From NCBI GenBank assembly GCA_016703325.1, contig JADJCH010000064.1, positions 20,398 through 84,397 of the forward strand: a DNA stretch of 64,000 nucleotides. Reading direction: 5' to 3'. The stretch comes from Burkholderiales bacterium (GTDB taxonomy: Bacteria; Pseudomonadota; Gammaproteobacteria; Burkholderiales; Burkholderiaceae_C). A model generated the notes under the pieces. The model worked only from the letters and a program-made list of their open reading frames with translations, had not been told where the DNA came from and made no database searches. Positions 9,377-19,638 of the stretch are shown here, in pieces. Position 1 is the first letter of the stretch. Every line of letters begins with the position of its first letter. A program made the position numbers and the translations under genes.

Positions 9377-10020
9377 ACCCGCCGGCTGAACCGCCCCGCC
9401 GATCCCGACCCCGGTCCCGGCCCCCCACAGCCGCAGGGATCGCACTCGGCGTGGCGGTCAGCATGCATGTCGTCGCCCTGCACTCACTCGACCTGTGGCC
9501 GCTGAAACGACTGGCCGCGGCGGCGGCCCCTGTGCACGCCATGCTGCACCCCCTGGTGCGCACCCGTCTGTTGCCACAGCAGTCACCCGAGAGCTCCCCC
9601 CAGACGCCTCCCCTCATCGCTGCGGATACACCGCGCCATGAGACGTCACCGCCGGACGGGCCCAACGCAACTCCAGCGGAGCCCGCTGAACCACCGGCAG
9701 TCCCAGAGGATGAACCGCTGTCCTGCCCTTCGGGCCCGTCACCGGAACGCCCGGCCCTGCCCTACTCCGCGCCGGACTGGGAAGGCCTGTCGGGCCTGAG
9801 CGCCAGCGGCCTGCCCATCCGGCTGCGCCTGAGCATCAATGCCGCCGGTCAGGTCGACGCCCTGCAGGTGCTGCAGGCCGCTCCCGACGACCACGAGCTG
9901 GTGGAGGGCATCTCCCGCCAACTGCGTCAGACCCGCTATGCACCCGCCCGCCTGAACGGGCGGGACGTGCCCAGCTGCAGCGATCTGGAGATCCAAAGCA
10001 GCGCTGTAACGCCGGGTTGA
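9373..10020 (+). CDS. TonB C-terminal-like protein following pilY1
   Basis: Predicted 215-residue protein starting with GTG that overlaps the pilY1 stop (GTGA). Residues about 20-50 form one membrane anchor; residues 55-130 are Pro/Glu-rich, the elongated periplasmic linker typical of TonB. The last 80 residues (LPIRLRLSINAAGQVDALQVLQAAP...LRQTRYAPARLNGRDVPS) resemble TonB_C strands, in particular the xxxGxVxxxxVxxSxP pattern and the final AxxNGxxV. I found no ExbB/ExbD neighbours. Being the last gene in a minor-pilin operon it could serve pilus or secretion functions rather than iron uptake. Domain call is moderate; role is inference. Confidence 0.6.
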   Translation: MNPPAEPPRRSRPRSRPPTAAGIALGVAVSMHVVALHSLDLWPLKRLAAAAAPVHAMLHPLVRTRLLPQQSPESSPQTPPLIAADTPRHETSPPDGPNATPAEPAEPPAVPEDEPLSCPSGPSPERPALPYSAPDWEGLSGLSASGLPIRLRLSINAAGQVDALQVLQAAPDDHELVEGISRQLRQTRYAPARLNGRDVPSCSDLEIQSSAVTPG

Positions 10021-10839
10021 CAAGAGCCGCGCAGGCGGACTCCCCCCCTCCCCTCCCGGCCCCGTCCGCCCCCGCCTTGACCGTGGGGGCGGCGGATGCG
10101 GTTTACGCCGGGTCACACTGCCCGCCGTTGCGAGCCGGGTCCAGCAGCGCAGCCAGCTTCTGCAGGCTGTTCTGGCCCTCCATCGACCATCCCGACAGGC
10201 CCAGGTCCAGCGCCACGCCCACGCATTCGGCCCCACCCGGCCCAACGATCGGCGCAACGGTGGACCCTTCGGCCGCTGGCACCTCCGCCGAAGCGGCCGC
10301 AGTCGCCGGCTCAGACGGGCAGCCGTCGAGCTGCAGGTCCCCATCTCCCAGAGATCGGTGCAGAGCCGCCCCCAGGTCCAGCCCGTCGAGCAGCGGATGG
10401 CTGCGTTCGCCCAGCAGTTCGCACAGGTCCAATGAGAACGCTTCCCTGACCGGTGCCCAGTCTTGCGCTGCGCCGCCCAGGCCATCCGCAACCGCTCCGC
10501 CACGGCCCAGCAGCCCGTCGCCACGACCGCTGTCACCGTCCGCGCAGTCACTGACCGGATCCGCCAGACGCCATGGCAGCACCACTGCATGCCGGGCGAA
10601 GTCACCCACCGCCTGATCCAGCAAACCGCCCACCGCCTCCGCGAGCGATTCGCGCGCGGGCTCACAGCCCGCACCCGAGCCGCTTTCGGAGCCGTCCCTC
10701 AGGTCGTCACGCTCACCCCATCCGGATCCCGATCCTTCCGAACCACTTTGCCCACCGTGGCCCCGGCCATCCGGCAGATCCAGCAGATCGGCCGGGACCG
10801 TGTCCTGCCAGTCCGATCCATCTCCATCTGAATCTGCGT

Positions 10840-11650
10840 CCGCACAGTGATCCCCCTCGCCATTGCGTCCCCCATCAGCGAAGCCGTGCCCACTGCGATG
10901 CTGTCCACCCCCGTGGCGGTCCTCCTCATCTGGAGTCGGTGCGGGCGTGGGCGCAGGTGCAGGAGCGGGTTCCGGCGCCGGTGCGGGCGCCGAGCTGTCG
11001 TCGTCCCCACAGCCGTCGCCACCGTCACCCCGGCCAGAACCGCCCGACCCGTGACCGCCACGGTGGCGTCCTCCGCCGTGGCTGTCATCCTCATCGAGAG
11101 CCGGTGCAGGTGCAGGCGTGGGTGCAGGAGCAGGTTCCGGCGCCGGTGCGGGCGAAGGGCTGTCGTCGTCCCCACAGCCGTCGCCACCGTCACCCCGCCC
11201 AGATCCTCCCGACCCGTGACCGCCGCGATGGCGTCCACCACCGTGGCCGTCATCCTCGTCGGGAGCCGGTGCGGGTGTGGGCGTGGGTGCAGGAGCAGGT
11301 TCCGGCGCCGGTGCGGGCGCTGGGCTGTCGTCGTCCCCACAGCCGTCGCCACCGTCACCCCGCCCAGATCCTCCCGACCCGTGACCGCCGCGATGTCGTC
11401 CACCGCCGTGGCCGTCATCGTCATCGGGAGCCGGTGCAGGTGCGGGCGTGGGTGCAGGAGCAGGTTCCGGCGCCGGTGCGGGCGCTGGGCTGTCGTCGTC
11501 CCCACAGCTATCGCCACCGTCACCCCGCCCAGATCCTCCCGACCCGTGACCGCCGCGATGGCGTCCACCGCCGTGGCCGTCATCCTCGTCGGGAGCCGGT
11601 GCGGGTGTGGGAGCGGGAGCTGGGGTAGGCGCTGGCGGCGGCGGTGGCGG
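10840..11650 (-). repeat. Five ~165-bp tandem repeats coding acidic Gly/His/Cys-rich segments
   Basis: Each copy encodes a Pro/Ala linker (PAPAPEPAPAPTPAPAP), then DEDDGHGGGRHRGGHGSG, then GRGDGGDGCGDDDS. Copies are recognisable by recurring GTGACCGCC and TGTCGTCGTCCCCACAG patterns on the plus strand. The composition (Asp clusters, His-Gly, one Cys per copy) would suit metal binding or disulfide cross-linking; that is inference. They follow the last B domain directly. Confidence 0.85.
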
Positions 11651-11654
11651 AGGC

Positions 11655-14600
11655 TCACAGGCCTCGACCACCAGGCCGGCATCGAGGTGGGTCACCGCGT
11701 CGCCGCTTTCCAGCGTCACCGTGCCGCTCTGGCCAGTGCTGCGGTCTGCGTCGCTGTCGAGGGTGTCGCTCACTCCGCTGCGGTCTGCCGTGGTGAAGCG
11801 GTAGCCTTCGGGCGCTTCGAACTGCACCGAGTAGCTGCCCGGCTTCAGCCCGTTGAAGAGGTAGTTGCCCTGCTCGTCGGTGGTCTGCGTGGCCACCACC
11901 TGGCCGCTGCTGTCCAGCAGTTTGACCGTGACGTTGGCCAGGCCGCTTTCGCAGGCGTCCTGCTTGCCGTCGCGGTCGCTGTCCACCCACACCCGGTCAC
12001 CCAGGCTGGCGCTGCGGTACAGGCCCGCGTCGATGCTCGGGTCGGTCTCGCCGGCTTCGAGCTGCACGGTGGCGCTGTGGCCGTCGGCGCCGATGTCGCT
12101 GTCGGTCGCATCGTCGCTGCCCGCATCGATCGGGCTGAGCGTCCAGCCTTCGGGCGGGCTGACCTGCACGGTGTAGTCGCCGGCCGGGATGTCGAAGCCG
12201 TAGTTCCCGCTGGCATCGGTCGTCGTGGTGGCCACCACCGCGCCTGTGGCATCCAGCAGTTGCACGCTGACGCCGGCCACGCCCTGCTCACCGGCGTCCT
12301 GCACGCCATCGGCGTCGCGGTCTTCGAACACGCGGTCGCCCAGGTGGGCCGGGGCAGGTGGCGGGGGAGGAGGAGGCGGCGGTGGTGGTGGTGGTGGTGG
12401 TGGTGGTGGTGGTGGCGGAGGCTCACAGGCCTCGACCACCAGGCCGGCATCGAGGTGGGTCACCGCGTCGCCGCTTTCCAGCGTCACCGTGCCGCTCTGG
12501 CCGGTGCTGCGGTCGGCGTCGCTGTCGAGGGTGTCGCTCACCCCGCTGCGGTCTGCCGTGGTGAAGCGGTAGCCTTCAGGCGCTTCGAACTGCACCGAGT
12601 AGCTGCCCGGCTTCAGCCCGTTGAAGAGGTAGTTGCCCTGCTCATCGGTGGTCTGCGTGGCCACCACCTGGCCGCTGCTGTCCAGCAGTTTGACCGTGAC
12701 GTTGGCCAGGCCTCGTTCGCAGGCGTCCTGCTTGCCGTCGCGGTCGCTGTCCACCCACACCCGGTCACCCAGGCTGGCGCTGCGGTACAGGCCCGCGTCG
12801 ATGCTCGGGTCGGTCTCGCCGGCTTCGAGGTTGCACCACGGCGCTGCGGCCGTCGGCGCCGATGTCGCTGTCGGTCGCATCGTCACTGCCCGCATCGATC
12901 GGGCTGAGCGTCCAGCCCTCGGGCGGGCTGACCTGCACGGTGTAGTCGCCGGCCGGGATGTCGAAGCCGTAGTTCCCGCTGGCATCGGTCGTCGTGGTGG
13001 CCACCACCGCGCCTGTGGCATCCAGCAGTTGCACGCTGACGCCCGCCACGCCCTGCTCACCGGCGTCCTGCACGCCATCGGCGTCGCGGTCTTCGAACAC
13101 GCGGTCGCCCAGGTGGGCCGGGGCAGGTGGCGGGGGAGGAGCGGCGGTGGTGGTGGTGGTGGTGGTGGTGGTGGTGGCGGAGGCTCACAGGCCTCGACCA
13201 CCAGGCCGGCATCGAGGTGGGTCACCGCGTCGCCGCTTTCCAGCGTCACCGTGCCGCTCTGGCCGGTGCTGCGGTCGGCGTCGCTGTCGAGGGTGTCGCT
13301 CACCCCGCTGCGGTCTGCCGTGGTGAAGCGGTAGCCTTCAGGCGCTTCGAACTGCACCGAGTAGCTGCCCGGCTTCAGCCCGTTGAAGAGGTAGTTGCCC
13401 TGCTCGTCGGTGGTCTGCGTGGCCACCACCTGGCCGCTGCTGTCCAGCAGTTTGACCGTGACGTTGGCCAGGCCTCGTTCGCAGGCGTCCTGCTTGCCGT
13501 CGCGGTCGCTGTCCACCCACACCCGGTCACCCAGGCTGGCGCTGCGGTACAGGCCCGCGTCGATGCTCGGGTCGGTCTCGCCGGCTTCGAGTTGCACCAC
13601 GGCGCTGCGGCCGTCGGCGCCGATGTCGCTGTCGGTCGCATCGTCGCTGCCCGCATCGATCGGGCTGAGCGTCCAGCCTTCGGGCGGGCTGACCTGCACG
13701 GTGTAGTCGCCGGCCGGGATGTCGAAGCCGTAGTTCCCGCTGGCATCGGTCGTCGTGGTGGCCACCACCGCGCCTGTGGCATCCAGCAGTTGCACGCTGA
13801 CGCCGGCCACGCCCTGCTCACCGGCGTCCTGCACGCCATCGGCGTCGCGGTCTTCGAACACGCGGTCGCCCAGGTGGGCCGGGGCAGGTGGCGGGGGAGG
13901 AGGAGGCGGCGGTGGTGGTGGTGGTGGTGGTGGTGGTGGCGGAGGCTCACAGGCCTCGACCACCAGGCCGGCATCGAGGTGGGTCACCGCGTCGCCGCTT
14001 TCCAGCGTCACCGTGGCGCTCTGGCCGGTGCTGCGGTCGGCGTCGCTGTCGAGGTGTCGCTCACCCCGCTGCGGTCTGCCCTGGTGAAGCGGTAGCCTTC
14101 GGGCGCTTCGAACTGCACCGAGTAGCTGCCCGGCTTCAGCCCGTTGAAGAAGTAGTTGCCCTGCTCGTCGGTGGTCTGCGTGGCCACCACCCGGCCCGCT
14201 GCTATCCAGCAGTTTGACCGTGACGTTGGCCAGGCCTCGTTCGCAGGCGTCCTGCTTGCCGTCGCCGTCCGCTGTCCACCCACACCCGGTCACCCAGGCT
14301 GGCGCTGCGGTACAGGCCCGCGTCGATGCTCCGGGTCGGTCTCGCCGGCTTCGAGCTGCACGGTGGCGCTGCGGCCGTCGGCGCCGATGTCGCTGTCGGT
14401 CGCATCGTCGCTGCCCGCATCGATCGGGCTGAGCGTCCAGCCCTCGGGCGGGCTGACCTGAACGGTGTAGTCGCCGGCCGGGATGTCGAAGCCGTAGTTC
14501 CCGCTGGCATCGGTCGTCGTGGTGGCCACCACGGCGCCTGTGGCATCCAGCAGTTGCACGCTGACGCCGGCCACGCCCTGCTCTCCAGCGTCCTGCACAC

Positions 14601-16965
14601 CGTCGGCATCGCGGTCTTCGAACACGCGGTCGCCCAGGTGGGCCGGGGCGGGTGGCGGCGGGGGCGGAGGAGGTGGTGGGGGCGGCGGAGGTGGGGGCGG
14701 CGGTGGATCCGCGATCAGCCCTGCGTCCACGTCGGTGGCGCTCTGGCCGCTTTCCAGCATGATCGCTCCGCTGCGACCGGTCGCTGCATCGGCGTCGCTG
14801 TCGGTCGCTTCGCTGGCGCTGCCCTGGTTGGACGGCGTGAACTGGTAGCCCTCGGGGCCACGAATTCCACCGAGTAGCTGCCCGGCTTCAAGCCGTTGAA
14901 GAGGTAGTTGCCCTGTGCGTCCGTGGTCTGGGTGGCCACGACACGGCCGCTCGCATCGAGCAGGCAGACGGTGACGCCGCCCAGGCCGCTCTCGCCTTCG
15001 TCCTGCTGGCCATCGCCATCCGCATCCACCCCACCCGGTCACCCAGGCTGGCGCTGCGGTACAGGCCCGCGTCGATGCTCGGGTCGGTCTCGCCGGCTTC
15101 GAGCTGCACGGTGGCGCTGCGGCCCGTCGGCGCCGATGTCGCTGTCGGTCGCATCGTCGCTGCCCGCATCGATCGGGCTGAGCGTCCAGCCTTCGGGCGG
15201 GCTGACCTGCACGGTGTAGTCGCCGGCCGGGATGTCGAAGCCGTAGTTCCCGCTGGCATCAGTGGTCGTGGTTGCCACGACCGCGCCCGTCGCATCCAGC
15301 AGTTGTACGCTGACGCCGGCCACGCCCTGCTCTCCGGCGTCCTGCACACCGTCGGCATCGCGGTCTTCGAACACGCGGTCGCCCAGGTGGGCCGGGGCGG
15401 GTGGCGGCGGGGCGGAGGAGGTGGCGGTGGCGGCGGAGGTGGGGGCGGCGGTGGATCCGCGATCAGCCCTGCGTCCACGTCGGTGGCGCTCTGGCCGCTT
15501 TCCAGCATGATCGCTCCGCTGCGACCGGTCGCTGCATCGGCGTCGCTGTCGGTCGCTTCGCTGGCGCTGCCCTGGTTGGACGGCGTGAACTGGTAGCCCT
15601 CGGGGGCCACGAATTCCACCGAGTAGCTGCCCGGCTTCAAGCCGTTGAAGAGGTAGTTGCCCTGTGCGTCCGTGGTCTGGGTGGCCACGACCTGGCCGCT
15701 CGCATCGAGCAGGCAGACGGTGACGCCGCCCAGGCCGCTCTCGCCTTCGTCCTGCTGGCCATCGCCATCCGCATCCACCCACACCCGGTCACCCAGGCTG
15801 GCGCTGCGGTACAGGCCCGCGTCGATGCTCGGGTCGGTCTCGCCGGCTTCGAGCTGCACGGTAGCGCTGCGGCCGTCGGCGCCGATGTCGCTGTCGGTCG
15901 CATCGTCGCTGCCCGCATCGATCGGGCTGAGCGTCCAGCCCTCGGGCGGGCTGACCTGAACGGTGTAGTCGCCGGCCGGGATGTCGAAGCCGTAGTTCCC
16001 GCTGGCATCAGTGGTCGTGGTTGCCACGACCGCGCCCGTCGCATCCAGCAGTTGTACGCTGACGCCGGCCACGCCCTGCTCTCCAGCGTCCTGCACACCG
16101 TCGGCATCGCGGTCTTCGAACACGCGGTCGCCCAGGTGGGCCGGGGCGGGTGGCGGCGGGGGCGGAGGAGGTGGCGGTGGCGGCGGAGGTGGGGGCGGCG
16201 GTGGATCCGCGATCAGCCCTGCGTCCACGTCGGTGGCGCTCTGGCCGCTTTCCAGCATGATCGCTCCGCTGCGACCGGTCGCCGCATCGGCGTCGCTGTC
16301 GGTCGCTTCGCTGGCGCTGCCCTGGTTGGACGGCGTGAACTGGTAGCCCTCGGGGGCCACGAATTCCACCGAGTAGCTGCCCGGCTTCAAGCCGTTGAAG
16401 AGGTAGTTGCCCTGTGCGTCCGTGGTCTGGGTGGCCACGACCTGGCCGCTCGCATCGAGCAGGCAGACGGTGACGCCGCCCAGGCCGCTCTCGCCTTCGT
16501 CCTGCTGGCCATCGCCATCCGCATCCACCCACACCCGGTCACCCAGGCTGGCGCTGCGGTACAGGCCCGCGTCGATGCTCGGGTCGGTCTCGCCGGCTTC
16601 GAGCTGCACGGTGGCGCTGCGGCCGTCGGCGCCGATGTCGCTGTCGGTCGCATCGTCGCTGCCCGCATCGATCGGGCTGAGCGTCCAGCCCTCGGGCGGG
16701 CTGACCTGCACGGTGTAGTCGCCGGCCGGGATGTCGAAGCCGTAGTTCCCGCTGGCATCGGTCGTCGTCGTTGCCACCACGGCGCCTGTGGCATCCAGCA
16801 GTTGCACGCTGACGCCCGCCACGCCCTGCTCACCGGCGTCCTGCACGCCGTCAGCGTCGCGGTCTTCGAACACGCGGTCGCCCAGGTGGGCCGGGGCAGG
16901 TGGCGGCGGGGGCGGTGGCGGTGGCGGTGGCGGGGGAGGAGGCGGCGGCGGCGGAGGTGTGGGGC
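11655..16965 (-). repeat. Seven tandem ~750-bp units (two beta domains plus polyproline)
   Basis: Polyproline-coding GC-rich blocks recur near 16.90-16.96, 16.14-16.20, 15.40-15.46, 14.65-14.70, 13.89-13.94, 13.13-13.18 and 12.36-12.42 kb, giving a period of about 745-770 bp. The A domain (DRVFEDRDADG) is nearly identical in all seven. The B domain has two subtypes: the three N-terminal units carry DADGDGQQDEGESGLGGV, the four C-terminal units carry DSDRDGKQDACERGLANV. This shows two separate amplification events. The last three polyproline spacers are mostly GGT microsatellites, prone to slippage. Confidence 0.9.
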
Positions 16966-17784
16966 CGTCCGACGGGCCTGGATTTGGACCTTCGGGCGGG
17001 TACTGCGGCACCTGACTGGTAGGGGGGCTGGAAGGAGGCAGTGCGTACTCTTGCACCGGCACCACCTCGAAGACCCGTTCCACGGGCAGGGCAGGCTGCA
17101 GCGGGTTGCCTTCCCCTGTCCCGGCGCCTGGAGGATCGAGCTGCAGCTCGTCGTCCCTGCACACCACGGTGTAGGTCTTGCCGCTGTGACGGATCTCGAC
17201 AATGCCGTCCTGCGAGGTCAGGATGACGTCGCCCTTCTTGAGCACCTCCCCCACCTGCAGCTTGTGCACCTTGCCCACCAGGGGCTTGATGACGGCACTG
17301 CCCTGGATGTCCACCACCGTGCCCTCGGGCATACGGGAGGACTGGTAGTTCTTCTGCAGGTGATGAACCGGCTTGGGTTTGGGCGGCAGTGGCAGCTCGG
17401 GCCCGACCAGCTCGGCGGCAGGCTTGGTCAGAGCCGGCAGCTTGGGCTTGGCGCGCAGCTTCTGGATGACCGGGCTGCGCTGCGGAGACGGAGTCAGTTG
17501 AAGCGGTGCGTCGCCGCTTTGTGTGCCGATGGGCGGATCGCAGTTGACAGCCATGGGCCGACCTTTCGCGTACGGGGACAGGATTCAAGAGCCAGCCCGA
17601 AGGACCGGCGCTCAAGTGATCGGCGGCCCCGCAGGCAACTTGAATCGCCCCGCCCCCCTCAACCGGTGATGTCGCGACCCAGTCCCGCGCGGCAGCGCTG
17701 CCCCGCTACGATGTCAAGCGAACCGCGCCTGAACTGCGCCGCCCATCCGACGCACCGAGACTCAACGCAAGCAACCTCCCACCC

Positions 17785-18762
17785 ATGGACCCGATGCACT
17801 CACACGATCCCGCTCACTGCTTCAGCACCTTCGCGCCTGGCCTGCATGTGATCGACACCGGCTTCGAGCGGGAACGCTTCGATGCGGCCTACCTGCTGGT
17901 GAGCCCAGAAGGTCGGGCCGCCTTCATTGACACCGGCCACAACGCTGCCGTGCCGCGGCTGCTGGGCACGCTGCAATCACTTGGACTCGGCGTGGAGGCG
18001 GTGGACTGGGTCATCCCGACCCATGTGCACCTGGACCACGCCGGGGGCGCCGGCCTGCTGATGCAGGCGCTGCCGAATGCACAGGCATTGATCCACCCCC
18101 GCGGCGCGCGACACCTGATCAATCCCCAGGCACTGCAGGACGGCGCGCGTGCGGTTTATGGCGCCGAGGTGGTGGCAGCCACCTACGGTGAGGTGCAGCC
18201 GATCCCGGCGGAACGGGTGGTGGAAAGCCAGGATGGCATGACGGTGGACCTGGGAAGCCGGCGACTGGAGTTGATCGACTCCCCAGGGCATGCCCGGCAC
18301 CACCATTGCATCTGGGACGAAGCCAGCCGGGGGTGGTTCACCGGGGACACCTTCGGCATCGCCTATCCGGAGTTCGAGAGCGCCGACGGCCCCTGGCTGT
18401 TCCCGACCACCACGCCGGTGCAGTTCGAGCCCCAGGCCATGCGCGCTTCGGTGCGGCGCATGCTGGCGCGGCGACCGGAGGTGATCTTCCCGACCCATTT
18501 CGGGCCGATCACCGCATTGGAACGGGTGACGCAGCAATTCCACGACCTGCTCGATCGGATGGAAGCCGGCGCCCTGGCGCTGCGGGCGGCCGGATCGGCC
18601 GATCTGGAAGCCGCCCTTCTGGCACTGGTGCAGAGTGAGTTGCTGGCCTCCGCCCTGGCCAGTGGAGCGCCGCTTTCTCCCGAACGGGCGCAACGGCTGC
18701 TGGCTCTCGACACGACCCTCAATGCCCAGGGCTTGGCAGTCTGGCTGAGCAAATCATCCTGA
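17785..18762 (+). CDS. MBL-fold metallo-hydrolase
   Basis: Predicted 325-residue metallo-beta-lactamase-fold protein. The metal-binding signature is THVHLDHAGG (His80, His82, Asp84, His85), with further ligands in SPGHARHHH (His in the GHxxHH context), FTGDTF (Asp) and PTHFGP (His). An N-terminal strand AAFIDTGHN is the usual first part of the fold. The C-terminal helical part resembles the glyoxalase-II/quorum-lactonase-like group acting on hydrolysable esters, but the substrate cannot be told. ATG 17785 or 17794 could be the start. It is divergent from the giant repeat gene over a 230-bp gap and convergent with the cco cluster. Confidence 0.82.
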   Translation: MDPMHSHDPAHCFSTFAPGLHVIDTGFERERFDAAYLLVSPEGRAAFIDTGHNAAVPRLLGTLQSLGLGVEAVDWVIPTHVHLDHAGGAGLLMQALPNAQALIHPRGARHLINPQALQDGARAVYGAEVVAATYGEVQPIPAERVVESQDGMTVDLGSRRLELIDSPGHARHHHCIWDEASRGWFTGDTFGIAYPEFESADGPWLFPTTTPVQFEPQAMRASVRRMLARRPEVIFPTHFGPITALERVTQQFHDLLDRMEAGALALRAAGSADLEAALLALVQSELLASALASGAPLSPERAQRLLALDTTLNAQGLAVWLSKSS

Positions 18763-18805
18763 CCGCCGGCCGGCAGCTCAGGCATCGACTGCAAGGTCAG
18801 TCTGC

Positions 18806-18858
18806 GCCTGCTGCTGCGGCGGCTGCTGCTGCGGCGGCTGCGGCTGCGGCTGCGACCG
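18806..18858. repeat. Imperfect CTG/CGG trinucleotide tract
   Basis: Between two convergent genes lies a run of CTGCTGCTGCGGCGG-type triplets, then CGGCTGCGGCTGCGGCTGCG. It is noncoding on either strand as far as I can see and is probably a slippage-generated tract; the GC-rich fold could also contribute to transcription termination between the convergent genes. Confidence 0.5.
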
Positions 18859-18864
18859 CAGTCG

Positions 18865-19260
18865 TCAGGGAAAGCGGCGACGCGCCGGGTGGCCCGACGT
18901 CTCGTCTTCCGGCTCTCGCAGCAGCAGCAGGGTCAATGCAGCCGACAGCGCAGACACCGCCCAGAACAGAAAGAAGCCGACGCTGTAGACCGCCACCGGG
19001 TCGGCCTCCACACTGGCGCCGCCGACCCAGTGCAGGGACTGAGGGTCAACGAAGGAAAACACCAGCAGCTCCAGCACGCAGGCCATCAGGAAGGATGGCC
19101 ACAGCACAGCAGTGCGTCGCCGCGTGTCGACTCCCCAGGGCTGCGCATGGGGGTATTCCTCAATGACGGGCAGGCCATCTTCGGTGTCCTCCTGCTCAAC
19201 GGCAACCTGAGCGGAATGGGCGGGACTGGGCGCACGGTCGGTCAAGGGATCACGGGTCAT
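18865..19260 (-). CDS. Small membrane protein at the end of the cco cluster
   Basis: Predicted 131-residue protein with an acidic/polar first 50 residues (a PVIEEYPHAQPWG stretch) and two membrane helices, about residues 56-73 (LWPSFLMACVLELLVFSFV) and 91-114 (YSVGFFLFWAVSALSAALTLLLL). I do not recognise a named family; similar short two-helix proteins are found next to ccoG/ccoH in Burkholderiales, so it may take part in cbb3 oxidase biogenesis. ATG 19260 is chosen because AAGGAG lies 5 bases upstream; a GTG directly before it is an alternative. Last gene of the minus-strand cluster. Confidence 0.65.
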   Translation of the reverse strand: MTRDPLTDRAPSPAHSAQVAVEQEDTEDGLPVIEEYPHAQPWGVDTRRRTAVLWPSFLMACVLELLVFSFVDPQSLHWVGGASVEADPVAVYSVGFFLFWAVSALSAALTLLLLREPEDETSGHPARRRFP

Positions 19261-19336
19261 CACGGCTCCTTCGCTCGGATCGTGGCCACGGCAGGATGCA
19301 TCGGAACTGCCGCGGTGTCAGCTCACGCGAAGCCGC

Positions 19337-19585
19337 TCACTGGCCGCCGGTGGCCGAATGGTTTCGCCCCTGCATCGCTGGAACCTGGGAGAAGGCCTCC
19401 GGCGCAGAAGCGCCCTTCTGGGCAGCCACCGCCGAAATTTCGACAGCCGGCTTGATCACCGGATCCGGGTTGCGCAGCGCCAGCCCCAGGGTGATGAAAC
19501 TGGCCACCACCACCACCAGCGGGCCGCCGATCACCAGCCACAGCATCCGTTCCTTCCACCAGGGCCGCACACTCGTTTCGGACAT
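19337..19585 (-). CDS. ccoH: FixH/CcoH-like cbb3 oxidase assembly protein, short form
   Basis: Predicted 82-residue protein: MSETSVRPWWKERMLWLVIG then a single membrane helix (GGPLVVVVASFITLGLALR) and a NPDPVIK motif, all typical of the start of FixH/CcoH. Full-length FixH has an additional periplasmic domain; betaproteobacterial versions are often short like this one. It is needed for stable cbb3 assembly. AGGAG lies 6 bases before ATG 19585, which I prefer over the upstream in-frame ATG 19603. It follows ccoG by about 50 bases on the same strand. Confidence 0.75.
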   Translation of the reverse strand: MSETSVRPWWKERMLWLVIGGPLVVVVASFITLGLALRNPDPVIKPAVEISAVAAQKGASAPEAFSQVPAMQGRNHSATGGQ

Positions 19586-19638
19586 CGATACTCCTGCAGA
19601 CATTCAATCACTCCGGCACCAACAGCGGCACGCCAGAC

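Larger units (their letters stand above)
10103..17554 (-). pseudogene. Giant SdrD_B-repeat protein with FecR-like N-terminus, frame disrupted
   Basis: A single coding unit of about 2,480 codons starts at ATG 17554 (GAAAGG ribosome site 8 bases upstream). Order of parts: 60 residues of basic linker; a FecR-like module (GTVVDIQGSAVIKP...LKKGDVILTSQDGIVEIRHSG); a polyproline run; seven ~750-bp units, each with two SdrD_B-type beta domains (LGDRVFEDRDADGVQDAGEQ and LGDRVWVDxDxDGxQDxxE, with DxDxDG calcium-binding-like loops) and a polyproline spacer; five ~165-bp acidic Gly/His/Cys-rich repeats; and a unique 240-residue end. No classical signal peptide is seen. SdrD_B domains act as calcium-stiffened stalks in cell-wall or surface proteins of other bacteria. 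At least ten indels, all inside repeats, break the frame, so it is given as disrupted; assembly error is a strong alternative. Confidence 0.75.

Noticed and set aside
11655..16965. Possible CRISPR array or noncoding satellite because of regular repeats
   Set aside because: The period is about 750 bp, repeats are protein-coding with conserved domain motifs, and there are no short repeats with unique spacers.
17582..17644. ATTCAAG...CTTGAAT inverted repeat upstream of the giant gene as an operator
   Set aside because: Arms are only 7 bp with a 49-base spacer; such a pair is expected by chance and there is no further support.
15401..17851. Long plus-strand frames opposite the giant repeat gene
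   Set aside because: They repeat with the same period as the minus-strand domains and have low-complexity shadow composition; the minus strand shows real SdrD_B and FecR-like motifs.
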